In this document: in pieces, positions 1 through 12,599 of the stretch
How positions within the stretch are numbered: position 1 is the stretch's first letter
Layout of the letters: each line of letters begins with the position of its first letter
Assembly: GCA_963920575.1 (NCBI GenBank)
Contig: OY986971.1
Location: 22,620,492 to 22,684,491 of the forward strand
Reading direction: 5' to 3'
DNA: 64,000 bases
From: Narthecium ossifragum
Lineage: Eukaryota > Streptophyta > Magnoliopsida > Dioscoreales > Nartheciaceae
The notes under the pieces: generated by a model
Database searches by the model: none
Told to the model about the DNA's origin: nothing
What the model saw: only the letters and a program-made list of their open reading frames with translations
Translations under genes and position numbers: made by a program

Positions 1-594
1 GAATACAACATGTATAATACGCATAAAAATTTCAACTCATGTACAATTTAACACTATTATACCCTCAAGATAGTATGAATAAGGTCATGAATGTCTGCAC
101 CCCCCAACCTGAAATCAACATTGTCCTCAATGTGTGCATTTATCCACTAAAATATGTAGGAGGCAGCTATCCAAAAATTTCCAGAGAAAGAGGAGATATA
201 GATAATTTAAATAAGAAAGAGGCCACCTGATAGAGTAAGCGAGCATCTCATCAAGGATCCTCAGGGTGGCTGAAAACCTAAAAGACACACAAAAGAGAAA
301 ACATAAAACGAAAAATTGAAACTTAAAACCGGTTACCATGGTGGGTTGCCTCCCACCCAGCGCTTTATTTAACGTCTAGGCAAGACGTATTGCAACGCCT
401 TAAGGTTCAGCAAAATCAACTGCATCCACCACTTCTGAATGACCTTCCAAATACAATTTCAAACGGTGCCCATTGACTTTGAATTTGCTCCCATTCCTTT
501 CATTCTCAATTTCAACAGCACCATGAGGAGATACTTGTGTCACTTTGAACGGGCCCGTCCATCTGGATTATAATTTACCTGGAAAGAATTTCAT
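1..594 (-). other. Athila region downstream of integrase, no gene seen
   Basis: Non-coding continuation of the Athila element beyond the integrase stop. The stretch around 340-375 (GGTTGCCTCCCACCCAGCG on the plus strand) is of the kind found just downstream of integrase in such elements. No env-like reading frame is visible here. One could lie further left, outside the window. Confidence 0.6.
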
Positions 595-1527
595 TCATGC
601 GTTATAAAGTAAAACTTTCATACCTGGTTTGAACTCCTTCCGTTGTATTGCTTTGTCATGATAGAGCTTGGTCCTTTCTTTGTAGATTTTAGCATTCTCG
701 TACGCTTCATTCCGCAGCTCATCTAATTCGTTCATTTGCATCTTTCTCATATCCCCCGCTTCTCTCATATCAAAATTCAACTGCTTCATTGCCCAATATG
801 CCCTATACTCCAACTCCACAGGTAAATGACATGCTTTTCCAAACACAATGCGATAAGGGCTCATACCAATAGGAGTCTTATATGCGGTGCGATACGCCCA
901 AAGAACATCATTCAATTTCACCGCCCAATCCTTCCTTGTAGTGCCAACAACTCGTTCCAAGATCGTCTTTATTTGCCTATTGCTCACCTCCTCTTGGCCC
1001 GACGTTTGAGGGTGGTAAGGCGTTGTGACCCGATGAGTGATGTTGTACTTCTTCAACAATGCATCAAACGCTCTATTGCAAAAATGTGATCCCCTATCAC
1101 TTATAATCGCCCGAGGTGTACCAAACATTGTAAAGATCATATCTTTCAAGAATCCCACCACGGTCTTGCTATCATTGTTCCTGGTTGCAATTGCTTCAAT
1201 CCACTTAGATACATAATCTACAACAACAAGAATATACGTGTACCCGTATGATGGAGGAAACGGTCCCATAAAGTCTATGCCCCAAACATCGAACAATTCC
1301 ACCACTAGATTATTTGTAAGAGGCATCTCATTCCTCTTGCTTATGTTCCCTGACCGTTGACATCTGTCACACTTTGCAACAAAATTAAATGCATCTTTGA
1401 ATAATGTAGGCCAAAAGAAACCAGATTGAAGAACTTTAAAAGTAGTTTTCTTACCTCCAAAGTGTCCTCCACAAGTTAATTCGTGACTAAATTTCAATAT
1501 ATCATCATGCTCATATCTGAAACACAA
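595..1527 (-). pseudogene. Athila integrase (zinc-binding and catalytic core)
   Basis: About 310 residues. The N-terminal zinc-binding region is visible as H-x-F-G-G-K-K-T followed by CDRCQRSG. The catalytic core has D in [13 protein letters not shown] in [11 protein letters not shown] and E in [10 protein letters not shown], so the DDE triad is present. The reading frame is shifted against the RNase H segment around 1494-1527, so the polyprotein is broken before the integrase. The first residues of the listed range belong to the shifted frame. It would insert the element's cDNA into the host chromosome if a complete polyprotein were made. Confidence 0.88.
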
Positions 1528-2377
1528 CGCCTTATTATTCGATCAGGACAATGCTTAAATAAATAAGGATCATCCCAAAAATAATATCGAACAGTAGACA
1601 AAAATCTTTTCTTTTCCTGTGAACTTAGTTCAGTACGCAGCACATTACTAGCTAAATAGTTAACAATATCCGCATACCATGGCTCTTTACCATTCACAGA
1701 AAAGAGTTGTTCATCGGGAAAGCATTCTTGGATGGTTTGTACATCCTTAGGGCCGGCTATGTGCTCCAATCGTGACAAGTGATCTACCACTACATTGTCA
1801 CTCCCTTTCTTGTCCTTTATTTCCAAATCAAACTCTTACAACAACAGGATCCACCTGATTAACCTTGGCTTGGTATCCTTTTTGGCTAGTAGATATTTCA
1901 ATGTTGCATGATCTGAATAAATAATAACTTTAGATCAAATCAAATAAGAGCGAAATTTCTCCAATGCAAAAACAACAGAAAGTAATTCTTTCTCAGTAGT
2001 TGAGTAATTGATTTGAGCATCATTGAGGGTACGACTCGCATAATAAATAGCATGAGAAACTTTATGTACCCTTTGTCCTAAACAGCCCTTATAGCATAAT
2101 CAGACGCATCACACATTATCTCAAAGGGCAATGACCAATCAGGAGGCATAATAATAGGTGCAGTAATCAATTTCTCTTTTAAAGCATCAAAAGCATCAAG
2201 ACATGCCTTACTAAACTTAAACTCAGCATCCTTGGCCAATAAATCACACAGAGGTCGTCCAATCTTTGAAAAATCTCTAATAAATCTACGATAAAATTCT
2301 GCATGGCCCAAAAAACTTCGCACACCCTTTACAGAAGTAGGGGGCGGCAATTTCTCAATCAAATCTATTTTTGCCCT
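1494..2377 (-). pseudogene. Athila reverse transcriptase C-terminus and RNase H, broken
   Basis: Continues the reverse transcriptase from the other side of the Tat insertion: SVKGVRSFLGHAEFYRRFI is the thumb/connection motif. RNase H motifs follow ([15 protein letters not shown], then [16 protein letters not shown] and [16 protein letters not shown]). Stops interrupt it at 2078-2080 and again between 1826 and 1925, and a frameshift precedes integrase. It is therefore inactive. Confidence 0.85.
2373..2377. repeat. Target-site duplication GCCCT, left copy
   Basis: GCCCT directly precedes the left Tat LTR and recurs at 20622-20626 directly after the right LTR. Five bases is the usual Ty3/gypsy duplication length. 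Confidence 0.93.
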
Positions 2378-4339
2378 TATTGACATCAATTTTGGCTAGG
2401 CCAAAAGGTCGCAGTAGCCACTGTTTGTTTGAGCCAAAATAACATCAGATAGACTCAAGCAAGCTTAGAACATATTTGAAATGTCCGATAAATGCTTGTC
2501 CTAACTTCGATGGCATCTGTAATTTCACCCGCCTAAGGGCGTATTGGGAATTTGGGCCAAAATACAGGCATGGACTCCCCATTACATTCTACAACAACCT
2601 AAATAAGCCATATGGACGCAGGGGTATTCTAGTAATTTTACTGAAACCTCTAGCCCCCAGGGGTATTTTGGTCAATTCACACCCTCAGGGTATAATTGTC
2701 TGAAAATTAACCATTCCACCCTCAAAATATTTTGGTCTGACATATATGACCACTGAGGATGTTTTGGTAAAATCCCGGTAAATATTCAGAATTCAGATAA
2801 ATATTTTGTACGGGAGAAAATATTCACAGATGATTTATCAAATCTGGACAAATATTTAAATAACAATGGACATGAGAAATATTCAAAATCGAGATTCGAA
2901 CAGCACTTTCGAATTTCAAAAGATAAATCCGCCAAAACAAAATCAGCAGATCTCCAAATGGGCTACATATACGTCCATACCATATAAATAAATAAAAAGG
3001 AATATGAAATCAGCATTACCCGTCCATACCGTATATATAAAAAAAATATATAAAATCAGCATCCCTTTGATCCCGTTGTAGCTATCCTTATATGAAAGGA
3101 TGAGCATTCTTAAGGGCAATCATCACCCTTTGATTAAGGGATCCATGATCCCATTCCATACAAAGAGATAGGCCTCTCGTGCCTATAAATAGAGGAGTAT
3201 GGCCTTGAGAAAAGGCTGGTTGAAGCTGGGGTGAAGAACACCGGGAGGCTGATGCAAGACGCGTCGAAGACCGGTGGAAGATCACGTCCAAGCTTGGCTC
3301 AAGGCTATTGAAGAGGCGGAAGAGGTCGGAGTTGGGTCTGAGCTGGGTTCTGAATGGTCTGAAGACTGGCGAAGAGAACGGGCTGAAGACTGTCAAGGAA
3401 GCTGAAGAAGAAGCCGGTTGAAGAAATTGAAGAAGTGAAAGAAGAAACTGAAGAAAAGGTTTGAAGACGAAGAGGTTCTGGTGACGTTCCAAAGTTGCGC
3501 ATCACCGGACGACGTAGATCCAGCCCACACAGCTGGAACCCATTGAGACGCTCGCGTCTCTGGGTCGACGCTGTAGGAGGCTCGTCGATCCTGCGGCTCA
3601 AGCTTCACTCTCTTGCCCGTCACCAGCGGCTTAGACCTCCAACAAAGTGGCTCTAGCTTGATTCCTCGCCAGCGACGGAGATCGAGCCAAGGCTCTCTCT
3701 CTCCCGGCGGCTTTGAAGACAAGCTCCACTCCCCTGTTTTTGTTCTCTGTTCCAGCCGGTGCTTCTCCATCTCCCTGGTGATCTCGCGGCGCAAGAACGT
3801 CAACCCATTCTGAAGAGGGACAGCCACCGCCATCGTTCCGGCGACAGAGGTTCCAGCCGCTCGCCGCACGTCTTCCGTTCCAACCAGCGCTACCCTGTTC
3901 TAGCCGGTTCTAGGCTTCTCATCTCCAAGCCGGCTTCATCAAACCCAGCAGCTGCTCCTCCCACGACAAACGGAGGTCAGATCTTGTTGGACGGCGTTCT
4001 CAAACGTTTGGACAGCAAGGCTCCCAAACCCAGCGGATTCGAAGCCCCTGGTGATAAAATGGCATGCATGGCAATAAAGGTGGCGGTTTAATACCTCACC
4101 TCACTTATTTTCTTCTTCTTTTTTTCTTTCTTCTTCTTCTTCTTTTGTTATAAGAAATGTTTATTTTATTGGATCTAGAATCGGAGGTATTCCCTATGGG
4201 GATGTAAATGATGGATCTGCCGATTTGGCGATCCAGGGGTGTGGTGCCTGCAATTTCCTGATATGAAATTAAAATATGATTTGCTCGGAAATAAAATAGA
4301 GATCTCGTCCCAACGAGATCGACGTTTTATCCACGAACA
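2378..4339 (+). repeat. Tat 5' LTR
   Basis: 1962 bp. It starts TATTGACATC where the right LTR has TGTTGACATC, so the first dinucleotide has changed from TG to TA. It ends CCACGAACA. Compared with the right LTR it lacks a short stretch after 2517 (the right copy reads CCAAGGGCATTTGGG there) and differs at scattered single bases. The GA-rich and then GC-rich part at 3230-4090 holds open frames on both strands that look incidental. Confidence 0.93.
3184..3191 (+). promoter_or_regulatory. TATA box of Tat 5' LTR
   Basis: TATAAATA in GTGCCTATAAATAGAGG, conserved in the right LTR at 19466-19473. It is the only strong TATA in the LTR and is well placed to be the U3 promoter that starts the element's RNA. 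Confidence 0.7.
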
Positions 4340-4344
4340 AAATC

Positions 4345-4363
4345 TGGCACGCCCGGTGGGACC
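4345..4363 (+). other. Tat primer binding site
   Basis: TGGCACGCCCGGTGGGACC begins five bases after the LTR end. TGG followed by a GC-rich stretch is expected for annealing of a tRNA 3' CCA end. I do not assign the tRNA. A related motif occurs at 52962-52978. Confidence 0.7.
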
Positions 4364-4500
4364 ACACCTTACCTCCCATCTCTAGATCCAAAAAAAAAAA
4401 GAAGAAAAGAAAAGAAAATGATGATGAAAAACAAATCATCAAAATAAAAATAAAAAAAATACATATATACTCTTACATCTTGACAAGTCTAACTTCTTAA

Positions 4501-5705
4501 ATGAAGGATATGGCGCAGGCAACTTTGGAAGCGTTTGTCACGATTCGCTTTGGCGACCTCTCGTTTGAGATCCCGATTGGAAGCAATGGCCTTTCAATGC
4601 CAACGACGCCATCAAAAGTTTCTTTCACCACTCCAGGAGCAGTTACCTCCGATGCACAAGCAAAGACTATCGTGGGATCTCATGAGAAGATGGTGACTCG
4701 CCAAGACGGGTTCCGGGCTCATCAAAGGAAGCATAACGATGAAGCTCCCTCAGTTGGATCTGGCAAAAGCAAATGGATCTCGTGTTTACCCAGGAGCAAC
4801 TGAAGACGTCAAACCAAAGATGTCGGCGCCGTTAAATGGTTCGGGCCACCAAATGAAGTTAAAGACTCCCCAAAATCACTCAGGTTTCGGGGGTTCCTCA
4901 GCCAGATCTCGCACCCATCAAGCCGAGAATGCCAAAGTTCCAACTAGTAAGCCGCTCACACTGGCAGCCAGACAATCAAAGACGTTTGTTCCGCAAAGGC
5001 AGCTGGGGGCAATCATTCGCGTCGAACCCGTTTCGACCGATGACGACGGCTTTCCTCGTTACTTCCAAGAGAAGACCCAGGGTGGCCAAGGAAGCTTCTG
5101 CAATCCAGACGATCTCCGCACCACGTGCCGAAGGTCCGAAGGGCAAAATGATCTATCCATCTGTTGCGAAGACGCAGGTAGCCCCTAAGGTTGACTACGA
5201 AGCCCATTACGAGGTGTACCCCGACAAACCCTGGATTTGCCTCCACGCAACATGGAATGATGAAGCATCGATCCACGTTCGGTACTGCTATGTTCAGTTA
5301 CTCCGAGCGGAGTATGAACACCAATGGAGGAATGCGGAGCCCAAACACCTGACTCGTCAGAATTACGTCGAGGATATGCGGGTAGCTTACACATACTACA
5401 TCACCCAAGAGCTGCAAAGTCTTCAAGGTGAAGCGAACTCTGATATAGGCGACGCCAACACCCTTCATTTCAATGACGACAGTCTCCAGCCTGAAGAAAG
5501 CTTCGATCAACCACGGTTCTCCCATGTCCTTGTCAAGGTAGAGAAGCCCGTAGGAAAGCGGAAGAATACGAAGTCAAAGGTGGCTGCGCATCGTCCTCCA
5601 TTCCATGCCGGCGGTTCAAGCCATCCTTACTATGGGGTATCACTCAAGTCCACCTCATCAGAGGTTTCATCAGAGATAAGTCAAAACACAGAGGAGGTCA
5701 TTTAA
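4501..5705 (+). pseudogene. Tat ORF1 upstream of gag, function unknown
   Basis: Three overlapping frames (4501-4803, 4739-5188, 4929-5705) form one former protein broken by two frameshifts, near 4740-4800 and 5090-5140. The best-preserved part reads YEVYPDKPWICLHATWNDEA and continues to the stop just before gag. Ogre-like elements are known for an extra ORF in this position; its role is not known to me. No enzymatic motif is visible. The next ATG, that of gag, follows 18 bases after the stop. Confidence 0.6.
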
Positions 5706-5723
5706 GAGAACGAATTTGATATC

Positions 5724-6959
5724 ATGGCAGCAATGCCCATTGGAGTTCAAGACGACGAGATGTCCACTTCCTCCAATACGTCTTCAAGTGTTCCACCAAA
5801 AAGACGAAGGAAGAAAATCGCCGTCGAAGAACCTCAAAAATGCGTCATCGTCAATTTGCCAAACCGTCCATGGACCAGAAGCGTCACCCGCTCCCTTGGC
5901 AGTAAAGACGTGGCTTCCGAGGCATCATATGAACACCAATTTCCTACTCTCCCTGAATCCCCGGTGAACGAGTCGCCCACAAGCAGATCCCCTTCACCTG
6001 AGCGCTATCAAGTCTTTGCTACTACGGTCGAAGAAGAGTTGGAGCAATTGAGGAACGCGCTACAACTAAAGGATGCCGAGATAGCCAGCCTCAGGGCTCA
6101 AGTGCCTCCTAAAAATAATTCGCATGCTGAAAATAATTCTCATGCGAATGTGTCGCCCAATATGGTACCTCTTGACACTGTACAAAAATTGGTCGCCGAG
6201 AGCGTGAGGGCCTTCTACATGCAAAACCAGTATGCCATGAGGCCGGGATACATGAAGCCATACCCTGCTGATATAGACTTGGTCCCATACCCAGCAAACT
6301 ATCGGCAGCCTCAATTCGCCAAGTTTAGCGGGAGTGGATCTCCGCATGAGCACATTGCTCATTTCCTAGCGGCCTGCCAATACACGGCTCATAACGGTGC
6401 TTTGTTACTACGTCAGTTCGTCCAAACCCTCTCTGGGCCGGCATTTACTTGGTACAGCAAGCTGCCTCCGGGATCCATCGCCTCATGGGAACAAATGCAG
6501 GAGGCATTTCTTCAAAGGTTCTATAGTACCCAAAGAAGCGTGGGGATTACGGAGCTCACCCAAACTGAGCAGAGTCCACACGAGAAAGCTGCAGATTTCA
6601 TCAACAGATAGAGGAACTTAAGCATCCACTGCCCACAGCCCATCACAGAAGCAGAAGCTGTACGGATGTGTATGAACAACCTGCGTCCGGAGATGGCACT
6701 ATACTTGCAAGGCGTTCGTCCGCTCTCCTTCGAGGAATTGGCCTCCAAAGCCACGGACATCGAAAACTACCTGCACCATATAGCCAGAAAAACTCATACA
6801 ACAGATGGAGTCTTAGATCGTGCCAAGAGGGATAAAGCTCCACCAAAGGGGAAGGCAGTGCTGCAAACCTCCACAACGCATGACCAAAGGAGACTTATGT
6901 TCCCAGGGAACAATTCCGGCCCAGGGATAGCTCGTTGGAACCGACACAACGGCGGATAA
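5724..6959 (+). pseudogene. Tat gag
   Basis: Starts MAAMPIGVQDDEMS. The retrotransposon gag core is clear at about residues 190-300 (FAKFSGSGSPHEHIAHFL, FTWYSKLPPGSIASWEQMQ), continuing as VRMCMNNLRPEMALYLQGV. A TAG at 6609-6611 interrupts it in frame where relatives usually have Trp, consistent with TGG to TAG. At about 6935-6960 the frame shifts by one base and the rest of gag runs into the long pol frame. The CHYHRILGHTLQDC zinc-knuckle-like motif lies in that next frame. It would form the particle shell. Confidence 0.87.
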
Positions 6960-9900
6960 AGACTCTTAAAGAGAGGATAGAAAAGGAGTACTCCTTTCCC
7001 CGGGAAGAGGTCTCTGACATCTTCAAGGTCTTGCTGGATATCGGACTTCTAGAGCTCCCGGAGCCACGACGCCCTGAAGAAGCAAATATGGTGGACGAAC
7101 TCAAGTATTGCCACTACCATAGGATACTGGGTCACACCCTTCAAGATTGCTTCGTCCTCAAGGACAAGATCCAGAAGCTGATCGATGAGGGAGTCATGGA
7201 CGCCGGGCTCCTGAAGAAGCTTCAAAAAGAGAAGAGAACAGAGTCGACGCACATGATCACAACTGTGGTCGGATCTGGATCCTTACATGAAGAGTACACA
7301 CCCTCGACATTTGCTCATAGGGAAATGGAGTGCATCCCTCAAACACTTCCTCCCAGTGACGTTGGGAATAGATATATGTCTATTTCTCCCCCGGAGAAAT
7401 GCGTGGCTCCTGTCCAGGTGTCCGTCGAGGGAAGCTCTGGGTCTACCTTGGGAGAATTGCACCCCCCTGACTCGGATGATGAAGAGTTCTGGTCCGACAT
7501 GGAGCCGAAATATGATCGCTTCGGCAAAACCTACTTCAGCAAAAGACAGAAGAAGAAACAAGCCTTCAATCAAAGGATTAAGGCCGCCAGATATAACCCT
7601 CCAAGACCTCCGCTTCCCCGAGATTGGCAACCAAGGCCGAAGCGGCACAGATCTCCGAAGTACAAGATCTTGACAAAGGTGATGAATAGTGAAGAGATAG
7701 AAGGGTTCATTCATCAAGTCTCCACGGATTTCCGAGCTAGGAAGCCACATGTGCCGCAAAGCAATGTCCCTTGGGACACAGAAGATTACTCTTGCTTCAC
7801 CATAGGAGTTTTAGAAGATGATGATGAGTCCCTCTGCTTTCCAAAAGAAGAGAAGGCCGAGGTCCACGAGGTTGTCACCCGCTCCGGGCTCCGACTTCCA
7901 GATTCCCAACCTCAGCGTCCGAGAGGAAGAGACCAAGAACCGCAACAAGCAATGCATGATGTAAACTCGAATGAGTCTGTCAAGTACAATGTTGTTTCTC
8001 ATTTAAAGAAAATACCTGCATTGCTTAGCGTGTACGATGCCTTGTGTCTCTCACATGATTTTCGTAGGTCTCTTATAATTGCATTATCTTTTCCTGACGA
8101 CTACCGGGCAGAAGTCCCCCAAACTAATGCCCATGTAGTCGAAAGTTTAAACATAGAATTTTCCGATGACGACCTATTACTCGGGGCAAAACCCCATAAT
8201 AGGCCGTTATTAATGACCGGTGATATCGATAACGTTCCTACGTCACGGGTAATGTTAGACTGCGGGTCAGCAATTAATCTTCTGCCACTCAAAACACTTC
8301 GTGACTTAGGATATGATATCGATGACTTGACGGCAAGTAACATAATGGTCCAAGGCTTCAACCAAGCCGGACAACATGTGCTAGGTTCTATACATCTAGC
8401 ACTAAAATTTCAAGACATGGCTACGAGCGTCGTTTTCCATGTTATCGACGCTCGAACCTCTTATAATGCACTGTTAGGAAGGCCTTGGCTCCATGAATAC
8501 AAGGTTGTTCCTTCAACACTCCATCAGTGTTTCAAATATCAGACTCCGGAAGGCGACGTCAAGAGGGTGTTTGCCGATATGAAGCCATTCACACCAGGGG
8601 AAGCATTCTTCGCCGACGCCAAGTTCTATCTAGAACCGCCGTTAAAGCTAAAGAAACGTGACCCCACACCTACTGCGGATATGGGCTTCACGGAAAGGTT
8701 CACCATGGAAGTTCAGCAAGGGAAGAAACCTCCACAAGGGAAGAAGACATATCGCTATGTTCCAAGCAGTCAAAGGAAGCCTGGAGATCCAATATTCACA
8801 GTTGTTGAAGAGAATCTTTCTAAATCATTTCTTCAAGATTTCCCAGTGCCTCTCCCAAGACTCCTGCCTTCCTACGTCAAGCCACCCCCAAACAAAGGGA
8901 AAGCCCAGGTGAACGAAGGAATAGGCGACGATGAAGGGAACATGAAGTACGGACAACCTGTCAAGTTCATACAAGCTTCCCCGATCTCGGCGGATACACA
9001 TGTGACAAACACAAGGTTGCCCATACTATTTTACGATCAAAAGTCACTGCATATGATGGATCGCATGGGATATGACATCAATTCCGGAGAAGGTTTGTGC
9101 GAAGGTCGAGGCAAGAAACAACCCTTTGAAGATCTCCTGACGGAATCACAAAAAGGGGCCATTCGTTACGGTGAAGACTTAACCTTTGGCAGAACAGGGC
9201 TTGGATATGAGTTTCAAGTATGCGCTACTTCCATAGATGTCGTCGATCTCCAAGGAGCGCCGCCACAGCTCGAAGACGGTCGACAAGCAACTGTAGACGA
9301 CTTAGAAGAAATCAACCGGGGGGCAGAAGATGATCCTCGTCCAACATTCATCAGCTCTCATATGACGCCGGATGAAAAGAATCAATTCATTCTCTTTCTT
9401 CGGCAAAATCGAGACGTGTTTGCTTGGAGCTACAAGGAGATGCCATGTTTGGATGTCAATGTAGCTGTCCATCGTCTCGCCACAGAAGAAGATATTCGCC
9501 CCATTAACCAGTCTCAGAGACGCTTTCAACCCGAGTTGATTCCAAAAATCATCACTGAGGTAGACAAACTTATCAACGTAGGTTTCATCCGGGAGGTGCA
9601 GTATCCCAAGTGGCTCACAAACATCGTTCCTGTGAAGAAGAAGAATGGTCAACTGAGAATCTGCATAGATTTCAGGGATCTAAACAAAGCCTGCCCAAAA
9701 GATGACTTTCCGCTACTCATTACGGAACTCATGGTCGATGCTGCGACCGGTCATGAGATTTTGTCCTTTATGGACGGATACTCGGGGTACAACCAAATAA
9801 AAATGGCTCCCGAAGACGAAGAACTTACCGCTTTTCGCACACCGAAAGGCATATTCTGTTATACAGTGATGCCGTTCGGGTTGAAAAACGCGGGGGCCAC

Positions 9901-10786
9901 TTATCAAAGAGCCATGACAGTCATCTTCAACGACCTTCTTCATGACATCGTGGAGTGCTATGTCGATGATTTAGTGGTGAAGACGAAGCATAGGCAAGAT
10001 CACTTCAAGCACCTCACCAAAGTTTTCGAAAGGCTAAGGCGGTACAACCTGAAGATGAACCCAATGAAATGCGCGTTCGGTGTCACGTCCGGCAAGCTTC
10101 TCGGGTTCGTGGTTCGCAAACAAGGAATCGGAGTCGACCCTGCTAAAGCTAAAGCAATCTTGTTGATGCCTCCGCCTCGCAACCTTCACGAGCTCAAGAG
10201 CCTACAAGGACGACTTGCTTACATACGAAGGTTTATCTCCAATTTGGCTGGCCGTTGCAAACCATTTTCTCATCTCATGAAGAAAGGAGCTCCGTTCGAA
10301 TGGGACAAATCTTGCCAGAACGCTTTTCAAAGCATAAAAGAGTATCTCATCAACCCACCGGTTCTAGCCTCCCCTGTCAAAGGAAAGCCCTTGATCCTGT
10401 ATACGGCAGCTCTGCCCGGATCGCTGGGAGCTTTGCTTGCACAACATGATGATGAAGGCAAGGAGAGAGCCCTCTACTAGCTTAGCCGAACCTTCGTTGG
10501 GGCCGAGCATAATTATTCAGAGATGGAGAAAGTATGCTTGTCATTAGTGTTTGCCGCTCAGAAACTTCGTCATTATCTTTTGGAGCATCACATACAGCTC
10601 GTCTCCAAAACTGATCCTTTGCGATATATTCTAAAAAAGTTAGTCCATTCCGGACGACTCACAAAATGGGCAATACTACTATCTCAGTTCGACATAGCAT
10701 ACGTCCCACAAAAGGCTGTCAAAGGGCAAGCTCTGGCGGACTTTCTCGCCGCTCATCCGGTGCCAAGATGCAACTGTAGAAGATGA
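6935..10786 (+). pseudogene. Tat pol: protease, reverse transcriptase, RNase H
   Basis: Long open frame of about 1180 codons to a TAG at 10478, then in-frame continuation to 10786. Order: end of gag with a CH-type zinc motif; protease with LDCGSAINLLPLKTL (Cys replaces the usual Ser/Thr after the catalytic Asp); reverse transcriptase with ICIDFRDLNKACPKDDFPL, FMDGYSGYNQIKM, MPFGLKNAGATYQRAM and active site CYVDDLVVK; connection; RNase H with LIL-YTAA, a stop, LSRTFVGAEHNYSEMEK and ADFLAAHP. A one-base shift near 10768 separates it from the second RNase H. Confidence 0.9.
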
Positions 10787-12599
10787 TTTACCAGATGAAG
10801 AAGTGTTCGTCACCGACATTCAACCTCCTTGGGAAATGTACTTTGACGGAGCATGCAGACATTCAGGAGCGGGGGCAGAAATAATTTTTGTCACTCCGAC
10901 GCAAGCCCTGATCCCGTATTCCTTTGCACTAACTTCAGCGTCATCCAACAACATGGCAGAGTACGAAGCCCTTGTTATCGGATTAGAGATAGCGCTGGAA
11001 ATGGGGATGGACCCGCTCAACGCTTACGGAGATTCTCAACTCATCATAAATCAAATCCTCGGCACTTATGCAGTCAAGAAAGAAGAATTAATTCCTTATT
11101 TTATCAGGGCCAAGGGACTCATCAATTGCTTCAAGGAGCTGAAGATTCAACACATCCCACGATCCCAAAACCAAAAGGCGGATGCTCTAGCCGGTCTAGT
11201 CGCAGCCATGGTCCTCTCGCCTTCAGGAACGTTAGAAGTAAGGGTTGAGGAGAGGCGAGTCCTCACTCCCCTACTTGAAGAAGTTCCAAACATATACATG
11301 CCAACTCTCGTCAAAGTCGTCTCCACATCAGAAATACAAACACCTGACTGGAGAGGCCCCTTCCTTGATTATCTCATGTCCGGGATACACCCTACAAATC
11401 CCCAAGAGAGATTGAGGATAAGAAGAAGGGTGACAAAATACACCTGTGTCAACGACGTATTGTACAGGAGGTCATACGACGGGCTCTTACTCCGATGCCT
11501 TTCTAATGACGAAGCGGCGTCAGCACTCCAAGAAATCCACTCGGGCATATGCGGAGCAAATCAGTCAGGTCCTAAATTGTATCACCAGCTAAAGCATTTG
11601 GGATACTACTGGCCTTCTATGGTGCGCGACTCCATCGAGTATGTTAGAAAATGTCATGTCTGCCAAATTCACGCAGACTTCATACACCAACCCCCAGAGC
11701 CACTTCATCCTACGAGCGTCTCCTGGCCTTTTGAAGCATGGGAGTTAGACATCGTGGGCCCCATCTAGCCATCTTCGATGAAAGGCCACTCATATATTCT
11801 AGCAGCAACCGACTACTTCTCCAAATGGGCGGAAGCTGTTCCTTTAAAAAATACGAGGGGGGAAACGGTAGTGCAGTTCATCAAGACGCACATTATCTAC
11901 CGATTTGGGATCCCTGCAAAAATTATCTCAGATAACAGTACACCCTTCAAAAACAGAAATGTAGAGGGATTGTGCGCCAAGTACAAAATTAAGCACCATT
12001 TCTCATCGGCATATAACGCCGCAGCCAACGGACAGGCAGAGGCATTTAACAAGGTCCTCTGCAAGCTCCTGAAGAAAGTAGTTCATAAAGACAAGAGGGA
12101 ATGGCACGAGAAGCTGCTGGAGAATCTCTGGGCATACCGTACCACAATGAAGACTCCGACGGGGGCAACCCCTTATTCGCTTGTCTTTGGGGGGGAAGCA
12201 GTCCTTCCTCTCGAAATTCAGGTACCTTCCCTCAGAGTCGCTCTACATGAAGGCTTGACAGAAGACCAGGCTGCAAAATTAAGGCTCGACGAGCTTGATT
12301 GCTTAGAAGAATGGCGCATGGAAGCCCAGCAAAATCTAGAAATGTACCAAGCCAGAGTTTCTAGAGCTTTCGACAAAAAAGTGAAGCGCCGCTCGTTCAA
12401 AGTCGGAGACCTGGTCCTCGCCGTGGTCCGACCCATGGTTGTCACCAGAAGAACCCAAGGGAAGTTTGATCCTAAATGGGAAGGGCCGTTCATAGTTCAA
12501 GAGGTCTATACTAATGAAGCTTATAAAATTATTTCCCCAGATGGTGAATATACCCCACCTCCGGTGAATGGCAAGTTTCTTAAGCGATATTATTCCTAA
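10787..12599 (+). pseudogene. Tat second RNase H and integrase
   Basis: The second RNase H begins with MYFDGACRHSGAGAEIIF, then AEYEALVIGLEIA and AYGDSQLIINQI, giving D-E-D catalytic residues; this extra domain marks the Tat group. Integrase follows: zinc site with H-x-GICGANQSG and CHVCQIHAD; core with D in WELDIVGPI, D in KIISDNSTPF and E in AANGQAEAFNK. An in-frame TAG at 11766-11768 cuts the core just after the first Asp. The C-terminal part has the usual GDLVLAVVRP beta-strand region and ends in FLKRYYS. It has no chromodomain, as expected for Tat. Confidence 0.9.

Noticed and set aside
3088..4091. Long open frames on both strands inside the Tat LTRs (also 19370-20376)
   Set aside because: They arise from GA/CT-rich and GC-rich composition, overlap one another in several frames and show no domain. 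They are present in both LTR copies only because the LTRs are copies.
6609..11768. Programmed readthrough of TAG codons as an element-specific expression strategy
   Set aside because: The same reading region also has at least two frameshifts and stops in ORF1, so decay explains it without special decoding.
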